Source: an uncultured Methanolobus sp. (GTDB lineage: Archaea; Halobacteriota; Methanosarcinia; Methanosarcinales; Methanosarcinaceae). Taken from it: 64,000 bases of DNA. Below are positions 16,499-24,950 of this stretch, piece after piece. The notes beneath the pieces are model-generated. The model did not search any database and had not been told where the DNA came from. It was given only the letters and a program-made list of their open reading frames with translations. How positions within the stretch are numbered: the first letter of the stretch is position 1; each line of letters begins with the position of its first letter. The translations under genes were made by a program, and so were the position numbers. Location: assembly GCF_963665675.1 (NCBI RefSeq), contig NZ_OY762426.1, forward strand, positions 62,001-126,000. The letters are read 5' to 3'.

Positions 16499-17485
16499 TT
16501 ATCGTCTCCCTGCTTTTCGCATCATTCTCATCTTGTCTTTCACGCTGGCTTCCTCTTCCCTGATAGTCCTGCCTGTAAAGTGCAGAAAAACATCTTCCAG
16601 GGTTGGTTTGTGGATCGATAGAGAAGTTATTTCAATATTGTTCCCGGATGCAACATTGACAATGCGTGCGACATGCCTTTCAGCATTCTGTATCCCAATG
16701 GTTATTGAAGACTCATGAAGTTCAATGTTCTTTATTTCCGGCATGGATTTTATTGCAGAATAAAGTGCATCTCTTTGTGGTGAAACGATAGTTATCACAT
16801 CGCCGCCAATATCGTTCTTCAGATTACTGGAAGAATCCATAGCTATAATTTTACCCTTATCAATTATGGCTATACGGTGGCAGAGCTTGTCAGCTTCTTC
16901 CATATAATGGGTGGTAAGGATTATCGTAATGCCTTTTTCTTTGTTCAGTTTGTCAATGTAATCCCACAGATGGTTTCTGGTCTGCGGATCAAGGCCAAGG
17001 GTTGGTTCATCCAGAAAAAGTACCTCCGGTTCATGCAAAAGACCTCTTGCAATTTCAAGGCGACGGCGCATGCCACCGGAATATGTTTTCACGATGTTGT
17101 CTTTTTTATCGTACAGTTCCACAAGCTTCAGTAGCTCATTAATCATCTTCTGTCTTGTGCTTTTAGGGATACGGTAAAGCCTTCCATGAAAATCCATGTT
17201 CTCATAAGCCGTAAGCTCTTCATCCAGGCTCTGATCCTGAAAAACTATCCCTATAGATTTTCTGACGTTGTCCTGATCTTTTTTGATGTCAAAGCCATTC
17301 ACAGAAGCTTTTCCGGAACTTGGGGGAAGCATAGTTGAAAGCATGGAAATTGTTGTGGTCTTCCCGGCTCCGTTGGGACCGAGCAGACCGAATACCTCAC
17401 CTTTTTTTATGTTGAAAGACAGATTATCTACGGCAGTGAAATCACCGAATTTCCGTACCAGATTCTCAACTTCAATTGCATACAT
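16499..17485 (-). CDS. ABC transporter ATP-binding protein (DrrA-like)
   Basis: A 328-residue ATPase that pairs with the ABC-2 permease. Walker A GPNGAGKTTT at about residue 36, Q loop VFQDQSLDEE, ABC signature YSGGMRRRLEIARG at about 135, Walker B VLFLDEPTLGLD, and H loop TTHYMEEADKL. The C-terminal 100 residues (KSMPEIKNIELHESSITI, then HKPTLEDVFLHFTGRTIRE) are the DUF4162-type extension found in DrrA. It lies between the TetR regulator (3 bp upstream) and the permease (1 bp downstream), an operon. Confidence 0.93.
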   Translation of the reverse strand: MYAIEVENLVRKFGDFTAVDNLSFNIKKGEVFGLLGPNGAGKTTTISMLSTMLPPSSGKASVNGFDIKKDQDNVRKSIGIVFQDQSLDEELTAYENMDFHGRLYRIPKSTRQKMINELLKLVELYDKKDNIVKTYSGGMRRRLEIARGLLHEPEVLFLDEPTLGLDPQTRNHLWDYIDKLNKEKGITIILTTHYMEEADKLCHRIAIIDKGKIIAMDSSSNLKNDIGGDVITIVSPQRDALYSAIKSMPEIKNIELHESSITIGIQNAERHVARIVNVASGNNIEITSLSIHKPTLEDVFLHFTGRTIREEEASVKDKMRMMRKAGRR

Positions 17486-17488
17486 TTT

Positions 17489-18100
17489 TCATACACCAAT
17501 GCCTTCGAATATAATATCGATTTTTGAGGAAATATCTCCTGAAAATGAATAGTCGGTTTCTGAGTGTAACCAGGTCATGAGACTGTAGAAGTAGACAGCA
17601 TAGATGGTTTCTGATACCAGCTTTGGATCAATATTGGATTTAATCGAACCTTTGTCCATGCCTTCCCGCATGAACTCCACAAGCATATTGATGAAATGTT
17701 CATGTTTCTTTTTTCTGACAGACGCATGTGGTGGTTTTTTCCAAGAGGACATTATCATTTTCCTATGCTCAAAGGCTAATAACCTCAGAAGCTCCCTGTC
17801 TTTTTCATAATATTCAGCCACAAGAACAAGAAATTCCCTGATTTTTTCTTTTGAGGGAATGTCACGAAGCATTTGCTCTTTCATGATACTAAATATGAAT
17901 TCTTCCCTTTGTTCCTTGAAATAAAAGAGAAGTGACTCTTTTGTGGGGAAGTAATTGAAAAAAGTACCTTTGGCAATGCCTGCTTCTTTAGTAATTTCAT
18001 CAACCGTTGTGCTCTCAAATCCTTTTTCCTTAAACAGCCGACTGGATATTTCGAATATCCTGTTTAGGGTTTCGTTTTTCTTTTTCTCTCGAAGAGACAT
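17489..18100 (-). CDS. TetR-family transcriptional regulator
   Basis: A 203-residue TetR repressor. The N-terminal HTH is complete: LNRIFEISSRLFKEKGFEST (helices 1-2), VDEITKEAGIAKGTFFNYF (recognition helix), PTKESLLFYF. The C-terminal ligand domain is helical with a membrane-like hydrophobic stretch near the end (SETIYAVYFYSLMTWLHSE). ATG 18100 is preceded by GAGGT. It is the first gene of the exporter operon and probably controls it through the two palindromes just upstream. The inducer is unknown; it may be the exported compound. Confidence 0.93.
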   Translation of the reverse strand: MSLREKKKNETLNRIFEISSRLFKEKGFESTTVDEITKEAGIAKGTFFNYFPTKESLLFYFKEQREEFIFSIMKEQMLRDIPSKEKIREFLVLVAEYYEKDRELLRLLAFEHRKMIMSSWKKPPHASVRKKKHEHFINMLVEFMREGMDKGSIKSNIDPKLVSETIYAVYFYSLMTWLHSETDYSFSGDISSKIDIIFEGIGV

Positions 18101-18125
18101 GGAACCTCATTTATTACTACAAAAT

Positions 18126-18155
18126 ATGACTACAGTCATAAATGACCGCAGTCAT
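18126..18155. promoter_or_regulatory. Twin operator over the TetR-exporter promoter
   Basis: ATGACT-AC-AGTCAT (18126-18139, perfect) and ATGACC-GC-AGTCAT (18142-18155, one mismatch) stand 16 bp apart start to start. On the minus strand the TATA-like CTTAAATATG (about 18155-18164) overlaps the outer copy, and the TetR gene starts 26 bp beyond the inner copy. This is classic autorepressor geometry. Confidence 0.7.
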
Positions 18156-18223
18156 ATTTAAGCATTGTGAATACCAGAAACTAGATAAAGACCAGTCTTA
18201 GACTAGAAGCTGGAGTGACTAAA

Positions 18224-18523
18224 ATGGATGAACACCCATTAAAAATAATACAGGACAAAGACACCGATTTATTCAACATAATTGAATCAACCCTTGGGAA
18301 CGCACTTTCAGAAGGCAGCATGCCATTGAAATACAAATTCCTTATTGCCATGGCACTTGATGCTGACCACGGAGCCGTGGACGGAGTAAAAGTACTTGCA
18401 ATTCAGGCAATGGAAGCAGGTGCAACAAAAGAGGAAGTTATGGAAGCTGTACGCATTGCAAACTACATTGGTGGCATTGGAAGTGTTTACACCGCAGCCA
18501 ATGCCCTGAGAGACATATTATAG
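18224..18523 (+). CDS. Carboxymuconolactone decarboxylase (AhpD-like) family protein without the CxxC motif
   Basis: A 99-residue all-helical AhpD-like protein: MPLKYKFLIAMALDADHGAV, then GVKVLAIQAMEAGATKEEVM and EAVRIANYIGGIGSVYTAAN. In AhpD-type enzymes an E(x)nCxxC-H motif gives thiol peroxidase activity; here the positions around DADHGAVDG contain no cysteine, and the whole protein has none, so a redox role is unlikely. The fold may serve a lyase or binding function. ATG 18224 is preferred, with GGAG eight nt upstream; a GTG at 18215 would overlap that site. It is divergent from the TetR-exporter operon, and a small palindrome AGTC-TTA-GACT (18194-18204) lies in its promoter, so shared control is possible. 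Confidence 0.8.
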   Translation: MDEHPLKIIQDKDTDLFNIIESTLGNALSEGSMPLKYKFLIAMALDADHGAVDGVKVLAIQAMEAGATKEEVMEAVRIANYIGGIGSVYTAANALRDIL

Positions 18524-18636
18524 ATAAAAGCTATTGAGAAGGGAGTAAAATATATAACTCCCTTTTATTTGATTAGCAGATCCTAATCTTTTCATTTTTT
18601 ACTTTCAGCAAGTACGCATTTCAATCATTTTGATTC

Positions 18637-19128
18637 TTACATCACCGGATTCAGAATCATTATTCCATAATTGAGGTAAGCTGCGAAAGACACCCAGAGG
18701 ATGTAAGGAATCAGCAATAAACCAGCAGGTCTTGAAACCCGGTAGAACTGGACAATATTCACAACTATCAAGATCCAGAGTAATGTGATTCCTGCAAGCC
18801 CCAATTGTGGCGACTGTAATCCAAAGAACAGGTAAGACCACAGAAAATTAAAGAACAACTGGACGATAAATATTGACATGGCGGCTTTTACCTGTGAAAC
18901 AGACCATCCTTTTTGCCAGACAATATAGAATGCAATTCCCATTAAAAGGTAAAGAAGAGTCCACACAATTGAAAAACTCCAGTTTGGAGGAACAAGTGCC
19001 GGTTTTGCCAGATATGCATACCATGTTGGAATTGAACTTACTGTAATAAATCCACCGAGTATCCCCGGTATCTGGCAGACGATTATTGAGATTGTTAATT
19101 GTTTCCAACTAATATTTGAAACATTCAT
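18637..19128 (-). CDS. TspO/MBR family protein
   Basis: A 163-residue membrane protein with five helices, the usual TspO size. Hallmarks: PTWYAYLAKPALVPPNWSFS (W and P of the first loop), FSIVWTLLYLLMGIAFYIVW, FNFLWSYLFFGLQSP and the closing IPYILWVSFAAYLNYGIM. TspO proteins bind tetrapyrroles and are tied to stress response; in a methanogen the ligand could be a corrinoid or F430 precursor, which is inference. Single gene with its own promoter region. Confidence 0.92.
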   Translation of the reverse strand: MNVSNISWKQLTISIIVCQIPGILGGFITVSSIPTWYAYLAKPALVPPNWSFSIVWTLLYLLMGIAFYIVWQKGWSVSQVKAAMSIFIVQLFFNFLWSYLFFGLQSPQLGLAGITLLWILIVVNIVQFYRVSRPAGLLLIPYILWVSFAAYLNYGIMILNPVM

Positions 19129-19252
19129 TTTTAAATTACTCCCACATACATATCATATAAAATAGCACTTAAACTTAAGCATGAAACATCATAGTCCTAA
19201 TACAGCCAGTTTGCCATGAATGTATGATATTTCATACAATCATAATATATAA

Positions 19253-20119
19253 TCACACATCTGTTTGCAAAGTCTTACTCTGCTCCTGAGAATCATAATC
19301 AGCATACACTCCTGTGAATACTATCATAATAGTTACGATGATAGAGGACATATATATCCACAGAAGTACCACAAGTATTGACCCAATTGTCCCGTAAACG
19401 GTTGTGATGTTGCTGTAAGAAAGATATATACCTATAACGTATTTTCCCAGTGTCAGTAAAAATACTGTTAACAATGAACCGGTAAATACATACTTGAGAT
19501 TCACCTTGGCATCAGGAAGTACCCTGAAAAGATACATGAAAAGAACTATCAGAGTTATGAAGTTTATACCAAAGCTTGCATACTGGACAGTACCCACTGA
19601 TATAGAAAATGCTGTCTGTAAAGCATCAGATATTACAAAGAAGATCATTTCAAAAAGAGTGCCCATGGACACAAGCATCCCAAATGCGAGAGCTGCAATC
19701 AGTGCGGATAGTCTTGTGTGGAAAAACTCATGCAACCAGTGTTTGTTTGAAGGAGCAAGATTCCACATTTTGTTTATCAGTTTCTTTATCTGGAAGAAGA
19801 TGTTGCCTGCACTCCAGAGGTAGATCAGAAAACTGAACACAATCCCAAAGTTACTGGGAGTACTCACAGAAAGTTGTGTAAAAAGAGAATTTAAAGCTTC
19901 TATTACAACGTCATCTGCAAACACTGATGCATCCGTTAAGATAGCTGCTTTCAGCAATTGTTGTTTCAGGAAGATGCTTCCCATAAATAATGTGAAAAGA
20001 AGCAAAGATGGAAGACCGATAAGTGCATGGAAGGAAAGCGATGCACTATTTGTGATCCCATCCTCTCTGGTCCATTTATCCAGCGTTGTTTTCATAATCT
20101 CTTGAAATTGAGAAAACAT
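19253..20119 (-). CDS. YihY/BrkB family membrane protein
   Basis: A 288-residue integral membrane protein of the YihY/virulence factor BrkB family. It has about six helices (about residues 30-55, 88-112, 130-160, 175-205, 210-235, 245-275). Family markers include DGITNSASLSFHALIGLPSL near the start, the loop WNLAPSNKHWLHEFFHTRLSA, and TTVYGTIGSILVVLLWIYMSS before the last helix. The biochemical role is unknown. Divergent from an AI-2E-type transporter, 89 bp apart. Confidence 0.92.
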   Translation of the reverse strand: MFSQFQEIMKTTLDKWTREDGITNSASLSFHALIGLPSLLLFTLFMGSIFLKQQLLKAAILTDASVFADDVVIEALNSLFTQLSVSTPSNFGIVFSFLIYLWSAGNIFFQIKKLINKMWNLAPSNKHWLHEFFHTRLSALIAALAFGMLVSMGTLFEMIFFVISDALQTAFSISVGTVQYASFGINFITLIVLFMYLFRVLPDAKVNLKYVFTGSLLTVFLLTLGKYVIGIYLSYSNITTVYGTIGSILVVLLWIYMSSIIVTIMIVFTGVYADYDSQEQSKTLQTDV

Positions 20120-20208
20120 TTATAAGAATATTTATGTTATAGAATATATTAGTTGTCAGAAGAAATAAAAGAATACATAGATATTAGCCTTAAATAGCAT
20201 GAAAAAGA

Positions 20209-21261
20209 ATGGAAGAAGTAATGAATAATTCCAGTAAAATGGCACAGGCATTACTAATACTTGCCATACTTGCAGCAGTCCTTTTGTATGCACTGTATCC
20301 TTACATAAACGCATTTTTCGGTGCATTTATTCTATATGTTGTTTTCAAACCTTTGTACACCTACCTTATCACAAAGCAGAAGATCAACAAAAAAGTGGCT
20401 GCTTTTACAATAATACTCCTTACTATTGTCCTTATACTGATACCCCTGTATTTCCTTATGACTCTAATCATAATCCAGATACAGAGTGTTATATTTGAAA
20501 CGGATACTTTACTGGCACAGTTGGCAAATATCAATACCTACGTAGAACAATTTAGTTCAGCCACCCTGCCAATCGGGATCAATTTACAGGAAAAGCTCAC
20601 AGAGATTGTGACAGCTGCAGCAAACTATTTCAGCATTTTACTTGTTAATGCTGTCCAGAGTATTGGACAGAGAATTATAGAATTTGTAATCATGTATTTC
20701 CTGCTCTATTACCTACTGGTTGGCATAAATTCAACTTGTTCTGCCAAACTTACAAATGCAATACCATTCAGCAGGGAAAATACAGAACTGCTACAAAAGG
20801 AATTTACAAATATTGTCAATGCAACACTCATAAGTTCAGGAATAATTGCTGTAGTCCAGGGCGGATTGCTTACAATCACATTCCTTCTGTTTGGAGTTCA
20901 CGGAGCATTCCTCTGGGGATTTGCAACTATGATCCTTTCATTCCTGCCTGTTGTAGGAGCACCGATAATCTGGATCCCTGCCGTTATAGTCCAGATAATT
21001 CAGCAGGACTATCTTACAGCCGTAGGAATACTTATCGGTGGCATTATTATTAGTTCTATTGACAATTTCCTCAGACCAGCCATACAGGACAAAGTTGGAA
21101 GGATTCACCCACTGGAATCACTTATAGGAGTTATTATAGGTCTGAACCTATTTGGACTTCTGGGAATTATCATAGGGCCTTTACTGATCTCTTATGTTGT
21201 TCTTATGGCAAAGATGTTCAACGAGGAGTATCTGTCCCAAAATAAAACAGATACAGATTAA
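20209..21261 (+). CDS. AI-2E family transporter (PF01594-type)
   Basis: A 350-residue membrane protein with eight or so helices. Typical segments are the N-terminal helical pair (ALLILAILAAVLLYALYPYI), KPLYTYLITKQKINKKVAAF, a soluble central part (ANINTYVEQFSSATLPIGIN), and the C-terminal core LWGFATMILSFLPVVGAPII, IDNFLRPAIQDKV and GIIIGPLLISYVVLMA. Members have been proposed to export autoinducer-2 or act as Na+/H+ antiporters; substrate here is unknown. ATG 20209 has no clear ribosome-binding site; ATG 20221 is close behind with GGAAG upstream, so the start could be four codons later. Confidence 0.9.
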   Translation: MEEVMNNSSKMAQALLILAILAAVLLYALYPYINAFFGAFILYVVFKPLYTYLITKQKINKKVAAFTIILLTIVLILIPLYFLMTLIIIQIQSVIFETDTLLAQLANINTYVEQFSSATLPIGINLQEKLTEIVTAAANYFSILLVNAVQSIGQRIIEFVIMYFLLYYLLVGINSTCSAKLTNAIPFSRENTELLQKEFTNIVNATLISSGIIAVVQGGLLTITFLLFGVHGAFLWGFATMILSFLPVVGAPIIWIPAVIVQIIQQDYLTAVGILIGGIIISSIDNFLRPAIQDKVGRIHPLESLIGVIIGLNLFGLLGIIIGPLLISYVVLMAKMFNEEYLSQNKTDTD

Positions 21262-21303
21262 CTATATTTTGGGAACATACCATTATTTCACAATTTGACT
21301 ATC

Positions 21304-21316
21304 GGTTATATATATA
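21304..21316 (+). promoter_or_regulatory. TATA box of the orphan corrinoid-protein gene
   Basis: TTATATATATAG at 21305-21316, about 90 nt before GTG 21403. It lies within the open frame that could extend the protein upstream to TTG 21295, which argues that the real start is downstream. Confidence 0.45.
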
Positions 21317-21402
21317 TAGATGTATTACGGAATACAATTGCTGATTTCCTTGTAATATTATGTGGAAAATTCAAGCACAATAATAAATTTCGAAGTGATC
21401 CT

Positions 21403-22110
21403 GTGCTACCTACAAAAGAATATCTTGACAGAGCAATTGAAACTGTATTAAGTCTCAATGATAAAGAAGCATGCAAAATTGCACATGAAGCACTGAAACT
21501 TGGAATTGATACCCAATATCTTTTAGAGCACGGTTTTCATGTTGCCCTCTCTTTAATGAAGGATATGTTCGATGAAGGTAAAGTTTATCTCCCACATATG
21601 ATTGCGGCTGCCGACGCTGTGCAAGCTGCAACTAAGGTTTTGATCCCAAACCCCGGAGAGAACGTGCTGAAAAATTCAAAAGGTATTGTGCTTCTTGGCA
21701 CCATAGAAGGAGACATACATTCTATTGGCAAGGATATAGTTGCAACATCCCTTCAGTTAAACGGCTATGAAGTTATTGATCTTGGGGTGGATGTCCCAGT
21801 GGACACCTTTGTTGAAATGGCAGTAAAATTCAACCCGGATGTGGTAGCTACATCTGCCCTCATGGCAATCACCATGACAAACCAGATGACACTGGAAGAG
21901 AGTCTTAGGGAAGCAGGCATCAGGGATAAATTGAAGACGATGGTAGGAGGAACACCTGTCACCCCGGAATGGGCAAGAGAAATAGGTGCTGACATATATG
22001 GCGACAATGCTTCCGATGCACTCAGAAAAGTAAATTCCATCATGTGGCCTGAAAATAAACAGCAATTAATTGTAGATCAAAAAAATTGTTCTGAAAATGT
22101 TTGTTACTGA
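21403..22110 (+). CDS. Orphan methyltransferase corrinoid protein (MtbC/MtmC-like)
   Basis: A 235-residue corrinoid protein of the MtaC/MtbC/MtmC fold. It carries a methyl group on cobalt between a substrate methyltransferase and a coenzyme M methylase. The cap helices (residues 5-85, with VYLPHMIAAADAVQAATKVL) are followed by the B12 domain: GTIEGDIHSIGKDIVATSLQ is the DxHxxG cobalt-binding motif with His as lower ligand, then NGYEVIDLGVDVPVDTFVEM and TMVGGTPVTPEWAREIGADI. No methyltransferase or activating RamA-like gene is adjacent. GTG 21403 is chosen because it gives the family N-terminus and a TATA box lies upstream. The C-terminal NCSENVCY adds two Cys not usual in the family. Confidence 0.85.
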   Translation: MLPTKEYLDRAIETVLSLNDKEACKIAHEALKLGIDTQYLLEHGFHVALSLMKDMFDEGKVYLPHMIAAADAVQAATKVLIPNPGENVLKNSKGIVLLGTIEGDIHSIGKDIVATSLQLNGYEVIDLGVDVPVDTFVEMAVKFNPDVVATSALMAITMTNQMTLEESLREAGIRDKLKTMVGGTPVTPEWAREIGADIYGDNASDALRKVNSIMWPENKQQLIVDQKNCSENVCY

Positions 22111-22581
22111 TGACTATGTAATTCTGTTACAGTCTGTTTTTTATGTTATCAGAAGTTGTAGAAAACAGGAAATTAGGAGCCGAAGAACCAGAACGCAGGC
22201 AAAGTGAAAGCGTTTGGGAGAGATGATGTTAGGGAGTGCAGAGGGAATCTGCCTGCGTTCTGTTATTTAAGACGTTTTTTCGTTTTTCTCTTCAGCGTTT
22301 TTCCGATGAACACATCGTACCACCTATGGTCAGCAAAGCCCTGGTCAAAGAGGTTTTGTGACCGCACACTCTAGTACCAAATACTACTATTTAAATATAT
22401 CTACAGTTGGATATATAATGAGACTCATCATTATGAGATTTGGAGTTTAGGGAGAATCTGATAGAGACATAATACATAGAAAAGAAGGTCAAAAACAAAA
22501 TTATACAAAACAGAAATTGGAAGAAAAAAGAGAGAATGGAAACTTAAAGTTTCCGATTTATGTGATTAAATAAGCACTAAA
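22111..22581. other. 471-bp intergenic region with a long hairpin
   Basis: No supported gene. It contains the inverted repeat at 22189-22262. Farther on are a T-rich stretch (GTTTTTTCGTTTTTCTC near 22271) that could end a transcript, a Gly/Pro-poor G+C-mixed stretch at 22300-22375, and an A+T-rich TATA-like TTTAAATATATC at about 22391-22402. Confidence 0.4.
22189..22262. ncRNA. Long-stem hairpin, possible small RNA
   Basis: A perfect 13-bp inverted repeat CAGAACGCAGGCA (22189-22201) and TGCCTGCGTTCTG (22250-22262) encloses 48 nt that are purine-rich (GGGAGAGATGATG, then GGGAGTGCAGAGGG). It is followed within 15 nt by T-rich sequence, which would fit termination of a small transcript on the plus strand. 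It could be a noncoding RNA, a terminator for the corrinoid gene or a tiny mobile-element remnant. Class unknown. Confidence 0.4.
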
Positions 22582-23757
22582 TTAAAGCCCATTCACAAAC
22601 GCTTCAATCCTTACCAGAGCCTCTTCAATCTCTTCTCTGGAAGTCGCATAAGAGCACCTTAAGAAACCTGTGCCGGCCTCACCAAACACATTGCCAGGGA
22701 TTGTGACAACCTTCTGCTCGTTCATAAGGCGTTCTGCAAACTCCTCGGAGCTTAAGCCCGTGCTCTGGACGCTTGGGAAAACGTAGAATGCACCCTTTGG
22801 CTCGAAGCATTTGAGTCCGATCCTGTTCAGGCCGCTTACTATGAGATGACGACGACGGTCGTAATCACGGACCATTTTCCCCATTTCGTGGTTGCCGTTC
22901 TTGAGGGCTTCTATGGCACCTATCTGTGCAGTAATTGGAGCGCAGAGCATTGAATACTGGTGGATCAGCATCATTGCACTAATGATCTTCGGGGATGCCA
23001 TTGCGTATGCCAGCCTGAAACCAGTCATTGCGTATGCCTTGGAGAAACCGTTAAGCAGGATAGTCCTGTCACGCATTCCCTCAAGTGATGCGAAGCATGT
23101 GTGACCACCGTTGTAGGTCAGGCAGTCGTAGACCTCATCGGAGATTACCATGATGTCGTGCTCGCAGACAACATCTGCGATGGCTTCAAGGTCTTCCCTG
23201 GCCATGGTAGCTCCGGTAGGGTTGTTAGGGAAATTAATGATAACAGCCTTTGTTTTTGGTGTGATTGCTGCTTTCAGTTCTCCGGCTGTGAGCTTAAAAT
23301 TGTTCTCAAGTTTCGTTGAGATAATAACAGGAACTCCGCCTGCAAACATTACCGACGGTACGTATGCAACATACGAAGGCTGGACAACAATAATTTCATC
23401 ACCCGGATTGGTGATGGCCCTGACAGCCACATCAAGAGCTTCACTGACTCCTGAAGTAACAAGAATCTCAGATTCAGGATTATAATTCACCCCGTATTTT
23501 GCAGCATAATGATTTGCCAGTTCCTCACGAAGCTCAATAAGACCGTAATTTGAGGTATATGAGGTTTCACCGCATTCAAGCGAGTGGATGCACGCCTCCC
23601 TTATGTGCCAGGGAGTCACATAATCCGGTTCGCCTACACCAAGGGAAATAACATCTTCCAGACCTGATGCAAGATCAAAGTAGCGACGGATGCCTGAAGG
23701 AGGCACCTTATTCATAACATCAGCTACAAATTTAGAAGGGGTGCATTCTTTTCTCAT
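22582..23757 (-). CDS. PLP-dependent class I/II aminotransferase
   Basis: A 391-residue fold-type I aminotransferase. Motifs: GVGEPDYVTPWHIREA at the start, TSYTSNYGLIELREELA, the PLP-binding FPNNPTGATM, DEVYDCL with the pyridine-binding Asp, and the Schiff-base Lys in LNGFSKAYAMTGFRLAY. The closing Arg that binds the substrate carboxylate lies in FLRCSYATS. It belongs to the subgroup of archaeal aspartate/aromatic aminotransferases; amino-donor specificity cannot be fixed by sequence alone. An Lrp-type regulator lies 36 bp upstream on the same strand, so amino-acid-responsive control is likely. Confidence 0.93.
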   Translation of the reverse strand: MRKECTPSKFVADVMNKVPPSGIRRYFDLASGLEDVISLGVGEPDYVTPWHIREACIHSLECGETSYTSNYGLIELREELANHYAAKYGVNYNPESEILVTSGVSEALDVAVRAITNPGDEIIVVQPSYVAYVPSVMFAGGVPVIISTKLENNFKLTAGELKAAITPKTKAVIINFPNNPTGATMAREDLEAIADVVCEHDIMVISDEVYDCLTYNGGHTCFASLEGMRDRTILLNGFSKAYAMTGFRLAYAMASPKIISAMMLIHQYSMLCAPITAQIGAIEALKNGNHEMGKMVRDYDRRRHLIVSGLNRIGLKCFEPKGAFYVFPSVQSTGLSSEEFAERLMNEQKVVTIPGNVFGEAGTGFLRCSYATSREEIEEALVRIEAFVNGL

Positions 23758-23793
23758 ATATTATACATCCTGTAAATGTGACAAAATTGTTAA

Positions 23794-24288
23794 TTATGGA
23801 GTCACCGGTAAACGTGAAACGTGGTCCTGCTCGTGGAGAATAACACCATCCTCTTTGTAAGTTTTCAGGACAAAATGCGTAGTTGTATGCTGTACCTGTT
23901 CAAGAGTAGAGATTTTCTCAGCAACGAAGAAAGCAACTTCCTTCATTGTTTTTCCGGACACCGTTAGCGAAAGATCGTATTGTCCGGAGAGAAGTCTTAC
24001 GGAACGGACCTCAGGGAACTTATACAGACGCTCGACAAGAGGCTGGTAACCTATTGACCTTTCAAGACTTACCTTAAGCTCAATAATCGCATAGACATAC
24101 TCATCACCTGCAAGATCCCAGTCAATAACAGTCTTATACTTGCGGATAACTCCGCTCTCTTCAAGCTCTTTTACGATTCTGTCAACTTCATCTGTAGTGA
24201 GTCCTGCAAGGGTCGCAATCTCTTCATGACTTATTCTTGCATCCTCTTCAAGACATTCCAGAACATGACGTGTATTATTATCCATCAT
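23794..24288 (-). CDS. Lrp/AsnC-family transcriptional regulator
   Basis: A 164-residue Lrp-type regulator: HTH at about residues 4-50 (RHVLECLEEDARISHEEIAT, then LAGLTTDEVDRIVKELEESG), and a C-terminal RAM ligand domain (YVYAIIELKVSLERSIGYQP, FPEVRSVRLLSGQYDLSLTV). ATG 24288 is chosen because GGGGTTG lies about 7 nt upstream; the frame continues further without a ribosome-binding site. It is directly upstream of, and co-oriented with, the aminotransferase, a pairing frequent in archaea, and is 54 bp downstream of the S8e gene. Confidence 0.92.
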   Translation of the reverse strand: MMDNNTRHVLECLEEDARISHEEIATLAGLTTDEVDRIVKELEESGVIRKYKTVIDWDLAGDEYVYAIIELKVSLERSIGYQPLVERLYKFPEVRSVRLLSGQYDLSLTVSGKTMKEVAFFVAEKISTLEQVQHTTTHFVLKTYKEDGVILHEQDHVSRLPVTP

Positions 24289-24342
24289 ATAAGCAACCCC
24301 ATAAAACCAGACAATCAAATTAAAAAGGAAAAAAGTGCCCGA

Positions 24343-24717
24343 TTAATCGAGCAATATCGCGTTCACAACGCCATCCTGGCCAGGACGGCTTGTGATCTTT
24401 GCATCACCAAGAGGCGTCTTGATAACTGAACCTTTTGTAAGAATATTACGCCTGATGTAGTGCTCATTTGCAGTATTACCAGTAACGTTTTCAATGGAAG
24501 TCTTCTGGGTCTTACCCTGGGCATCTGTTACATTTACAACATTGCACTGAAGAAGTCTTACTTTTCTGTTTCCGCCTCTTGTGGAAACATTCTTTTTCTT
24601 TGTTTCATTGATGTGAGTGTCAGCTGGTTCGCTACCAAGCTCGTATTTTCTCTTTCCGCGAGCCTTCTTGATCTTAGCACCAGTATATGTTCTTCTAGAT
24701 CTACCTTGCCATTTCAT
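24343..24717 (-). CDS. rps8e: 30S ribosomal protein S8e
   Basis: A 124-residue archaeal/eukaryotic-type small-subunit protein. The diagnostic N-terminus [20 protein letters not shown] and the internal [18 protein letters not shown] and [20 protein letters not shown] are intact, and the length is typical. It is the first gene of a minus-strand run with the Lrp regulator and aminotransferase. Confidence 0.97.
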   Translation of the reverse strand: MKWQGRSRRTYTGAKIKKARGKRKYELGSEPADTHINETKKKNVSTRGGNRKVRLLQCNVVNVTDAQGKTQKTSIENVTGNTANEHYIRRNILTKGSVIKTPLGDAKITSRPGQDGVVNAILLD

Positions 24718-24950
24718 GATATATCCTCTTATGATTGTTATATAAGTATGAATTGAATTAACATTGTAATTCGGATTTAATCTGGTATGATTTATGGACG
24801 TTCCTTTAATAATAAGATGCTATATGAACTTTTCGAGTGACGAAGTAGATATACACCCCTGCACAGAACAGCAAAAATGAAAAGAAGAATCAGCTTTTCC
24901 ATGGTCTTTCATAGACAATTCATAAATAAGTCCAGCACTTATATCAACCT

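Noticed and set aside
21295..21402. TTG 21295 as the start of the corrinoid protein
   Set aside because: The added residues have no family similarity and contain the probable TATA box. GTG 21403 gives the expected N-terminus.
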